A DNA stretch of 64,000 nt from Asterias amurensis. Taxonomy: Eukaryota; Echinodermata; Asteroidea; Forcipulatida; Asteriidae. Location: NCBI RefSeq assembly GCF_032118995.1, contig NC_092653.1, positions 23,455,202 to 23,519,201 of the forward strand, read 5' to 3'. The first letter of the stretch is position 1; each line of letters opens with the position of its first letter. The notes under the pieces are model-generated. The model searched no databases, was not told where the DNA came from, and was given only the letters and a program-made list of their open reading frames with translations. The position numbers were made by a program, and so were the translations under genes. Positions 49,003-58,500 of this stretch are shown here, piece after piece.

Positions 49003-49616
49003 TTTTGTTTTGTTTTTGTTGTATTTTGTTTTCTTTTCCTTTACGGATGTCGTTATTTTAACCCTTTCGAGAACAGAGAAGCAGCAACTGCAAAAGTCTT
49101 CGCTTATTACATGACTCGCTTATTACATAACTATTGCTCTGACAGGCACCTATAGTGTTTAAAGCAGTTCCATCGACTTGAGACTAATGTCACAGTATTG
49201 TTTTCTGCCAAACGACTCTATATGTACCATACCCAACATTTCATCAAACTGTTCAGCACTGAAATTAGCTGAAAAAAACTTGCTTAGCAAGAACAGGTTA
49301 CCAGTTAAAATGCTATGCACTGTACGTTGGTTGGAACTTTTACCAGCTTATATTTGTGCTAAACAATATGTCCTGCTTGACAGCTTAATAAAAGCACTCA
49401 TCTGCCGTCAATGCAAAACAAAAAAATCTTGCAGCTGCACTTATTTTATCAGGTTATTTCTACTGATTTGAAAGCTCCTAAATTTGAACTAATATTGCGC
49501 TAACTTGTCTCTAAAGGGTTGAAAGGAAAAAGTCTATACATTATTGTAGATATTGCTCGGTCTTTTGGAAACTGCAACTCTAAATATCAGTGTGTGAAGT
49601 TTTTATATATTTCAGT

Positions 49617-49622
49617 AATAAA
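49617..49622 (+). terminator. SELENOM: Proximal poly(A) signal AATAAA of SELENOM
   Basis: An AATAAA hexamer about 615 bases after the stop codon. Use of this site would give an mRNA lacking the downstream SECIS and so unable to recode the Sec TGA. Actual use is unknown. Confidence 0.45.
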
Positions 49623-49938
49623 AACTATTTTTATGTCTAATTTATCATAAAAAACTTGACACATGCGAGATATTTTCTGTCAAATTCGATACATGTTTTT
49701 AGAAAACTGAAAAGTTTCATTTTGAACACTTTGTCAATACTAGATGAATTGAAATTTTTTTAGTGCAAAACATGTACAACGAACCTTGCATCGATTCTAC
49801 TTGGTGGTAACTGTCAATAGGTCTTGACCGTCCATAAATCTTTTTGTTTTTCACTGTTTTTGTTTTCATGAGTTGTAATAATTTTTTTAATGGCTTGTTC
49901 GTGTCAGTTTTTTGCACATGCACTCTGTGGATTTGGAA

Positions 49939-50012
49939 TATTTCAGCGCATGACGTCACTTTCTTAAACTGAGAATCAGAGGGAAAGTGACCGAGAAATT
50001 TATCTGAAAAAT
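49939..50012 (+). promoter_or_regulatory. SELENOM: SECIS element, type II, of SELENOM
   Basis: All parts of a eukaryotic SECIS are visible. Lower helix: ATTTCAG (about 49940-49946) with CTGAAAAAT (50004-50012). Quartet: ATGAC (49950-49954) opposite CGAG (49992-49995), fitting UGAN/NGAN. Helix II: GTCACTTTC (49955-49963) pairs perfectly with GAAAGTGAC (49983-49991). Apical AAA is at 49966-49968, about 12 bases after ATGA. An extra mini-stem CTGA-GAA-TCAG (49969-49979) makes it form 2. It lies on the same strand about 950 bases after the SELENOM stop, as required for Sec insertion by SBP2/EFsec. Confidence 0.93.
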
Positions 50013-50099
50013 TACAAATTCAGAGGGAACATCAAAAGGCGACCAGACTGGCTGTTTTTAATTTTGCAATATGTTATTTTTTGTTGTCTCATTTTGAAA

Positions 50100-50105
50100 A
50101 TTAAA
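50100..50105 (+). terminator. SELENOM: Distal poly(A) signal ATTAAA of SELENOM
   Basis: An ATTAAA hexamer about 90 bases after the SECIS and just before the MITE at 50151. It is the first plausible 3' end that retains the SECIS, so it is my preferred end of the mRNA. Confidence 0.45.
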
Positions 50106-50150
50106 GAAAGTGACTTAAATGAAGGTGTAATTGGTCTCGTTTGTTTAGCC

Positions 50151-50494
50151 TTAAAGGCAGTGGACACTATTGTGGTAATTGTCAAAGACTTGGTATAGCT
50201 CAACAAATGCATAAAATGAAAATTTGTTGATGAAGTTGGGAGAAAAAACACCCTTGTTACACAAAGTCGTGTGGTTTCAGATGCTTGCCATTTCAAAACC
50301 TCATGTTCTAAATCTGAGGTATCAAAATAAAATTCGTGGAAAATTGCTTCCTTCTCGAAAACTGCGTTACTTCAGAGGGAGCCGTTTCTCACAATGTTTT
50401 ATACTATCAACCTCTCCCTATTACTCATTACCAAGTGAGGTTTTATGCTAATAATTATTTCGAGTAATTACCAATAGTGTCCACTGCCTTTAAG
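50151..50494. mobile_element. TTAA-flanked MITE, best-preserved copy
   Basis: Left CTTAAAGGCAGTGGACACTA and right CCAATAGTGTCCACTGCCTT then TAAG form inverted repeats of about 20 bp with TTAA at both ends. Length is about 345 bp, with no coding capacity. It lies immediately downstream of the SELENOM 3' end. Confidence 0.85.
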
Positions 50495-50499
50495 TTGTA

Positions 50500-52080
50500 A
50501 TTGAATAATTAATAGTAAGAATTTACAAATACCCTAATCCGGTCCGTGTTATTGTTTGCATTAATACCACGAGTCATTTTTCTTGGTGAGCAGTGAGCAC
50601 TGAGCAGTTTGCAACAGATAATTCCTTCTTTTGTGTACAATCAATAATAACATAATGGAAAATAATGGTAAGGCACTGCTCATAACTTGCTATAAACATT
50701 ACAAAACCACCCCCTCTATTAACCAGACAAACTGCAAATTTACATAATGTAAATAGATGATGTGTTGATACTTATTTGAAAACACATTGCTCTGTCACAA
50801 CTGGTGAGGGGGTCTATCCCATTACTTTGAAGAAGCTATGATCATTCTCAGCAAGATGTCTTTCCCATCTGCTCTAAACAAAGGGACTTATTAGAACAAA
50901 GGGGATGTTTTTTTCTTTTGTCAATACCATTTTTTAAGACTTGTTTGTTGATCCACTAAATGTTCAGACAAAATGTTTCTAGTGGATCATACTAAGTATT
51001 AGTAAAAATTGTTAGTTGTAAAAAGTAAATGCGAGGTGCAGTTCAACAAAAAAACATGTTTGAATTAAAAACATCAATTCAACTTGTAGTTTGTGCAAAA
51101 AAAGCATTAAAATTATCATAAAATGAAAGATGAGTGCAGTATAACAACGTGAAAAAAAATTTATTTATGAATTTGCATGAATTTCTAATAACAAATGAAT
51201 AACAGTTTTGTCAGTAATGATCGACCTTTTCATTGGAATGAACACAGGTTGGTTGAGTGTATAGTTAGAACTTGTGAGGCTAATCATACTCGCAGCTGCT
51301 GAGTTGTAAAGGACCTGTTCGAGCCACAGACATGGAAGGGCACCTTTGGCAGCAAGTCACATTAAACCCATATAATGACCATGGAGCATAGCCAGAGATC
51401 AACAGTAGGCCTATTTGATTAGTCTAGTAGCAGATAACCACTGCACAACTCTTCTCACAAATGGCCCTAGCTGGGAATCAAACCAGGGCTACATAATGGT
51501 GAGAGGTGAGCACATTACGCACTACCCACCAATGCCACCTTGTATGCAAGTGTATAATTAATCAAATGAGAGGATGGAGATGAATTGACCCTGAAATGAT
51601 GGAGTACCTTAATATTGTGAATGGAGGTAACAAATTTAAAAGCTTACTTGATAAAATTTCAAACGCGTGTCCAAGAAAATATCTGGCCTTAAATGCTGCC
51701 ATCTTCAAGAAACTGAGGCTGAGGGGTTTGAAAAATAGAGCTATCTGTAAAATCACAACAAAACCTGAAACTGTCACAAGCTGTTTCTAAGCAAAAGTTT
51801 AAAGACACAATAATTAAAAGAGAAATCTCTTGTTTAAATTTATTGCAAAGTTTATGGTCTACATTATTGCAAGATTAATAATCCAATACATGCAAGACAA
51901 AATACACCCCAAAAAATATTTACTTGGGCTATACTGTTGATAATATTCACTATATATACATTCAAAGAAGCAATGTGTCAAAATACTGTAAAAACACCAT
52001 TACAGAAATGATGCAAACGTTAACCCTTATAATAGATGTACCCGCTGCCAAAACAAAGGATTCGAACTGCCTCTAGCTAC
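50500..52080. other. No gene seen
   Basis: AT-rich intergenic DNA. A B-box-like CTGTTCGAGCC near 51317 may be a very decayed tRNA-derived SINE. The short frames at 51562-51790 have no motif. Confidence 0.4.
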
Positions 52081-52084
52081 CGGG

Positions 52085-52265
52085 CAATCTCAGTAGTCTA
52101 GTTGGTAAGACACTGCTCTAGAATTGCACGGGTCGTGGGTTCGAATCCCACCAGAGTAAATAAGCCTGTGATATTTTTTTCACAGGACTCGGGGAAAGTC
52201 CGAGTATACATTGCTAATGTAACCCGGAAAAAGGGTACACTTAGAAAAAGAATGAATAAAACTAA
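52085..52265 (+). mobile_element. tRNA-derived SINE
   Basis: Head: CAGTAGTCTAGTTGGTAAGA has an A box and GTGGGTTCGAATCCCACC has a perfect B box (GGTTCGAATCC, 52138-52148) with an intact T-arm GTGGG/CCCAC. The body continues CCTGTGATATTTTTTTCACAG, GACTCGGGGAAAGTCCGAG and an A-rich tail with AATAAAACTAAATAAA. The tRNA acceptor stem is not closed by complementary bases, so this is a SINE and not a tRNA gene. A fragment of a related tail (ACACACATCGGTGTATGGGT) sits near 53208-53227. Confidence 0.7.
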
Positions 52266-52269
52266 ATAA

Positions 52270-54510
52270 AAATGCTAACTATGGGGGCACTCGCTTGAAC
52301 AAATGAGAGAAACCAAGATCGGATAGGGCTAAGACGCGAGGAGATGCAAAAAAATAGGAACAGTGACTCAAAATGTAGGTTTCTGAACAACAAAAATAAA
52401 AAATAGCTTTATTGACTATAAATCAATCAACAAAAGCAGTATTAAACAATAAAAACCTCTAGACCAAACTCAGGATCTAAACTTTCTTCCTTATAAACCT
52501 TAAATTAAACCAGTCAAACCTAAACCAAGATATCTAACTGAGACTCAAAAACCAAAACTAAACTAGAGTAAAACTAAAACCCAAACACAGTGCCAAAGAA
52601 AAGTTACAAATTAAAATCAAAATGGCTTTAGGAAACCTGTGTAAATAAAACAACAAGAAATACAATTGATTAAAATACAGTTCTATCAAGTTTAGGAAGA
52701 ACACATGGTCTTTAAAAAATGCAATCCAATGTTTAAGAAAAGTAACTTCCAAGACAGAATCTTAACAAATATAACTTTTGAAAATGAACTTCCAAAGAAT
52801 CACAGGAACATTACAATTTGTCAAGATATTTATACAATAACAAATGAAAGTATATGCTTACCGAGTCCAGAATAGCAGAAAATACACTTGAAGATGGCAA
52901 AATTACATGGTGAAGAAAAACAAAACTTGAAGAAGAGAGCTAGAACACATGTGCTCCCTGCGCTGCCAGGCTGCTATCTGATTATAATTATATACAATAC
53001 ACTGGATGGGTGACTTCACTACCAAAGGATTAAGAACTGTTTACAAACATGTAACAAAAGACTTCTAAGAAATAACAAACTACATGTACAGGGGTGCAAT
53101 AAAACAGCTGAAGGGACAATATAAACAGGAAAGGGCAATTAACTAGAACCTGGAATTAATTAACTTGAATAACAACACAAAGAATTTTCTACCCCTACTA
53201 CACTAACACACATCGGTGTATGGGTAGAAACCAAAAATTTACTTTAAACCCTTACTATATAAAAAGATAAGCAAAACATTGTGTATCTAATGTTAAGCCT
53301 AAACTACCATTAAAATCACTTTATACCCGCATACCGTATATAATCAGTTGTAGTTGATGTTAACATTTCTCGGTTACATATCAGAAATGGAACTCTTTTG
53401 TCAACTCCTTATGTTACTGGTTGGGTTATATCAACATTTTAGTTTTGTATTATTTCGAAATCTCTGTTTTTATGAAATCTGAGGGGCTTTTTTAAGGATA
53501 ATTTTTATTTAGAGGGTGTATATAGCTGCTAGTTTGTTCACTGCCAATATTCTCCACCATTAAAGAAAGCTAACCCAGCACGGAACACCACTGTACTGCA
53601 ACAAATCTGTTTATCAATCTAGCATGCTTGTAGGAAAGATAATGATTGGTCTACAAAATTACTGAAGACTGATGTCTGTACGCTTTGTTCTACACAAAGT
53701 ATTATGATTTGGTGCTTCTTTTGCTAATTGAAGCTTCAATGATGACTGGAAAAAGGTTGAGAGGTGTCCACACCCTACAATCTCTCGTCATTACACCCCT
53801 ATAAATTTTCCTGCATCTTTTTGTTGTACTTAAACAAAATCATGCTCTTTTTGTTCTTATATTACATTAATGTTGACAAAAAGCTTCAATGGGTCAACAT
53901 TGTGGTATAAACATGTATACAAATTCTAAAGAGAAAGCTTATTATAGTAAACAATCCTATATAGAGACATTAATCAACACATTTAATTTTTAAAACCTTT
54001 AAATTGTTTCGTTCTAAGAAATATATCAGTAGCATCATGTTGATGTTCCTCATCTTGACATTTTTATTGTTATTTATTCTGGCATAACATCAAAATAACA
54101 ATGTGCCATGCATTGTCAAATACACTCGAAAAGCTCTACCAAATTCTGACTGTTGTCTTAGTGTTGCCAAACAAAAACTCTGAAATTGGAAACAGAAAAC
54201 ACTTTGTCCCTTTCCTATATAATTGTCAGCATTCCTATAGATCTTAAGAGTGTAGAACAATGTATAAAATACCTTCAGTGTTGCCTTTAGACGTCAAGTT
54301 GTTTAGATCTGCACTTTAGAAATGTGTATCTTCATCCTCAATGGCTGATGCCACTTCAACATGAACTATATGAGAAAGACAATTTTATTGTTCAGTAAAA
54401 GTTTTTTAAAAGATACATTTATTGTGGGGATCCAAATTGTTATTGCGTTGCCAGTAGCCATGTATGGTCTGAATTTTGAGCATTTTACATTGGCATGAGA
54501 TACGCAAACA
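52270..54510. other. No gene seen; 3' flank of the GPCR
   Basis: AT-rich DNA. On the - strand an AATAAA (TTTATT on the + strand, about 54418-54423) lies about 100 bases past the GPCR stop and is a plausible poly(A) signal. Confidence 0.45.
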
Positions 54511-54520
54511 TATTTTATGT

Positions 54521-55534
54521 TTATACTTTATACATACCTTCTTGATTGTCATACACATGTATCATCTTATCCTGGTGTTTCTTGAATTCCACTCTTTCAT
54601 TCGCTTCAGATTTGTTTCGACAGAGGGACTTGACTTTTGGGTAGAACATCAATATCAGGATGACCGTGGCATCTGCAGTGAGACCAATAGGGATGGCTGC
54701 TAAACTGTAGACTGGCTTAGCTAGGTTATAGACACAGGTCCAGGACACCAGGATGAGGGCGCTGAACATACTGCTAAGGTAGAGGGACGTTCCTTCATGC
54801 TGAAAGTTTGGAGCGTTTATACTTCCAACAGATGAGAGGAAGGTTACCAGGACAAGGAAGCATGCATAGAACATGGTGATGGTCAGATCGGAGGGTGAGA
54901 AGGCACAGGAGGGTTGGAGAAGATTCACACCACAACTACCTTCACTGTTTTCATTAAGAAGTGCTGCAGATGGAACCAAGATCAGCCACTCCCCAACCAA
55001 GAAAACTTCTGGGAGCAGAAAGGCAAGAAACAGTAGAGTCTGTGACCACGAGCCAGCAAAGTTCAGATCCTCCCTAGGATCTTTACGACTGAACCGATTC
55101 AAACGGATGCTCTTAGCTAACATTGCCGAGTACACAACACAGTAGACAAAGCTAGTTCCAAACCGACGGATGCCACAGATGGCTGGGTTGGCATCAAACA
55201 CATACACAATATTGAGGAGGTACATGAGAACGATACCAAAGAGAAGCCAGAGACTTAGACTGAATGATGCACCCTGAACAATATAGCTGAATCTTTTATT
55301 CATAAACAGAAAAACCACTGCAAGAGCTACAACGGCAAAAACACCAGCAACTATGAGAACAATAACACTCCATAGTCCATGATCACTCCACACCCAATTG
55401 GTTAAGGTATAGCTTGCAACTGGATTCATGCATCTGCAACTTGATGGAACTTTCTGAAAGTTGTCTGATGCAGGATTGTAAAGGTTAACATCAGTTTCCT
55501 CAAGTGTGAGTTTGCCATCTTGATAATCTCCGAC
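54521..55534 (-). CDS. Linker and seven-transmembrane exon of the GPCR
   Basis: This single 1014-nt exon starts VGDYQDGKLTLEETDV, a linker of about 35 residues ending SSCRC, then the helices. TM1 WSVIVLIVAGVFAVVALAVV; TM2 FSLSLWLLFGIVLMYLLNIV; TM3 with CGIRRFGTSFVYCVVYSA, like the mGluR CxxRRFGxG...YAALL segment; TM4 TLLFLAFLLPEVFLVGEW; TM5 LTITMFYACFLVLVTFL; TM6 YLSSMFSALILVSWTCVY; TM7 AAIPIGLTADATVILILM followed by FYPKV. The tail of about 40 residues ends GMYKV at TAA. The nine-cysteine domain normal for mGluRs is absent. A splice donor GAAG/GTATGT lies at 54539-54538, so an alternative C-terminus is possible. Confidence 0.9.
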   Translation of the reverse strand, partial: VGDYQDGKLTLEETDVNLYNPASDNFQKVPSSCRCMNPVASYTLTNWVWSDHGLWSVIVLIVAGVFAVVALAVVFLFMNKRFSYIVQGASFSLSLWLLFGIVLMYLLNIVYVFDANPAICGIRRFGTSFVYCVVYSAMLAKSIRLNRFSRKDPREDLNFAGSWSQTLLFLAFLLPEVFLVGEWLILVPSAALLNENSEGSCGVNLLQPSCAFSPSDLTITMFYACFLVLVTFLSSVGSINAPNFQHEGTSLYLSSMFSALILVSWTCVYNLAKPVYSLAAIPIGLTADATVILILMFYPKVKSLCRNKSEANERVEFKKHQDKMIHVYDNQEGMYKV

Positions 55535-58500
55535 CTAACCATGCATGAAAAGAAACAAAAAATAATTACAATGGTACCAATAATTATATAATGATAGTAA
55601 AGGTTTTTAACCTTAATGCTGTTCTTAATTCTGAAGTCCTCCTTAATCTATTACCAGGTTTTGCCTTACACCCGTTTCAGACAGGTGCTCCAGAGTCGCG
55701 CCGAACCAAATTCTGAATTAAGTACATGAAAAGTTCGGCGTCTGAAACAGTTAGAAGTCGAATGATCGACTGTTGCTGTTGAAACAAAAAGTTATTTGGG
55801 TCAACCTAGAGTCGCTCCTAATCTATTTGGTTCGGCGTGACTCTGGCGCGTCTGTCTCAAACGGGTGTTACTTGGCCAAACTCTGTTCTATGGTCCTCTT
55901 AATAACATGAAATGCACTTGTTTCATAGAAAATCTCATTTAGTCATGTAGACCGTGATGTTTGTTTATAACAGGGCATATCTTAAGAGGGGGGACATGTT
56001 TAGAAAAATAAATAATCGTGATGAAAAAAGTGTATCAACTTACAATGACAAACTGCCAACTCAGTCCATCGTACTGAAAGTTTTTGATGCTGTAATCAGC
56101 AGGAGCACTGCGATCATTGAAAAAGAAGGGTTCACCTCCTGCTCCATACTCTAATGTCACTTGCTGCATTTTTGCTACCATATCTTCTGGATCAGCCACT
56201 AAGAATGCATCACACAGGCCTTCTGTTAAGCTGCCACATTTGTCGTCATGGAGCCAACTTGCGCCTTGAGCAATTACGTGTAAGGCATTGACAAGAGATG
56301 AGATCTCGACAGACAGTTCCTGGATGGACTTCCTCACCATTTCACTGAACTGACAGCCAGTTGCACTGGGATCACAGTTGTCGTTTCTCTTGAGGTATTC
56401 CCCTAGGAATGGATCTCTCTTGTTTGCTGCTTCGAAGTCCAACTGCGCGAAGTAGTCTTGCAGATCTGGCAGGTCTGGTTTCCTGTTTGTGACAAGTAAC
56501 ATTCCACCTGCTGGTTCCTCAAGTCTATTCACCACGGATGGAGAGTCCCAGGTGTCTGTGCCAACCCAGAGGAATCTTTTGTTGCGGACGAATTCATCAG
56601 CGAGGAGAAGCTTTCTGGCATGGGATGCCTCAACGAAGGCAACAATGACATAAAGGTCGCTGTCACTGCCAAGTTCCTTGATGAGTTCCTCATAATCAGT
56701 TTCATCATTGATCTGATGCTCTCCAGCAATACATACCCTTGACCCTGAAGAAGATCTTGTGAACTCCATATAGTTTTCCATCCCATATGGGGTATTGGAG
56801 TAGACGACTGCTACATACCTCCAACTAAATTCCTGCAAAATCTGAGCAACAGCCTCCGCTTGGCTGCTGAATGGAGCAGATGTACGTAGCACATAAGGGT
56901 ATTCTTGTGCATCACCAAGTTCAGTACTGGTGGCACTGTTACTGACCTGTGGAGGTGATAATAGTATAAAGCTTTGACTGCAATAAGTCGATATTAAGTA
57001 AAACTATTATCTACAGCTGATCCCTGGAGCTTTCTTTATTCTCAAGGGATCAGCGAAGGGAAAATAGAGCCCTCCAAGGATCACTAACAGACCAGAGAAA
57101 AATGACTTGCACAAGTGATACACAATAAATATCCGTTTTATACCTCCTTGAAAATATTCGCACAATTATTAGGAAACAAACACTTATTTCATTTGTATAC
57201 ACTTTTAAGTGTACAAGAATGGGGAGGGGAATCCAATATTTTGTTATTTGTACCTACCAGTGGAATCTTATTTGGGCTGCTCACATCTTCACTGACTTCT
57301 TGGGCAACATCTGGGTTAACTGCACCAAGGAGTGCTAAAGTAGGTCCTGAACTTTCCAACTGAGTAAAACCTCCTAATACACCCACTAGTTCCCTTTCGG
57401 CAATTAAAAGATTCCCACATGAATCCACAATGGTAACTCCCAACTGCACCCCTGGAAGCAGCAGAGAATCATTGTTGACCTGGTCAAGAGTGTACAGAAG
57501 AGATTCAATGACCAAAGCCTTTTCTGGTAAGGGAGGGCCACATGTCAGGCCTTCGCCACGTTCACTGAGTTGAAGAATCACAAGTATGTCCAGGTCACCA
57601 GGGATGCGGAGATACTTGTGCTCATTATTGGTTGGCTCTGGATTGCATTCTGCACATAGTCCTGTGCATATTGACATGAGCATGGGATCAATCAGACCAT
57701 CTGTAAGATTAGACAGACCATTGAGCTCATCCCAAGTGCCGACCTGTGTAAAATCAGAACAAAGTAATTACACGTTTGATGCCAATCCTTGTTTAAAAAA
57801 CCTTGAGATGTAAACTAAACATTTTGCTAGCATCTCAGCAATAGTCCAGAAGAAAGGGCCGACTATACAAAAATAAAATTTGTCCTTTGAGGGATTTCTG
57901 GACAAAAAAAAAAAACACTTTAAATGGAATTCTAATTGCTGAAGTACCCATTTTCAATACAAAGGCACAGAAAAGCAAACGGAAGGGAATCTTCATAATT
58001 TCTACAGCAAGTTTTAAAGGCAGAGGACACTATTGGTTATTAATCAAAATAATTATTAGCATAAAACCTTACTTGGTATTGGTAGCGAGTAAGAGGTTGG
58101 TAGTATAAAACATTGTGAGAAACGGCTCCCTCTGAAGTGGAGTAGTTTTCGAGAAAGAAGTAATTTTCCACGAATTTGATTTCGAGACCTCAAGTTTAGA
58201 ATTTGAGGTCTCGAAATCAACCATCTAAAAGCACACAACTTCGTGTGCCAAGGGTGTTTTTTTCTTTTATAGTTATCTCGCAACTCCGATGACCAATCAA
58301 GCTCAAATTTTCACAGGTTTGTTAATTTATGCATATGTTAAGGTACACCAAGTGAGAAGACTGGTCTTTGACATTTACCAATGGTGTCCACTGGCTTTAA
58401 TACTATGACTTTCTTTCACAATATTCAAGATGTTTTTTACCTCAATAAAACTATACATTCCATTTGTCTCAGTGAGTTGGTACACAGCAAATAGTGCAGG

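Noticed and set aside
49130..49150. Alternative SECIS candidate near ATGACTCGCTTATTACATAA (about 49111)
   Set aside because: It has ATGA and AA, but the two sides do not pair. The element at 49939-50012 has perfect helices and the type II mini-stem.
52085..52160. Functional tRNA gene
   Set aside because: A and B boxes and the T-arm are good, but the acceptor stem does not close and a SINE body and A-rich tail follow.
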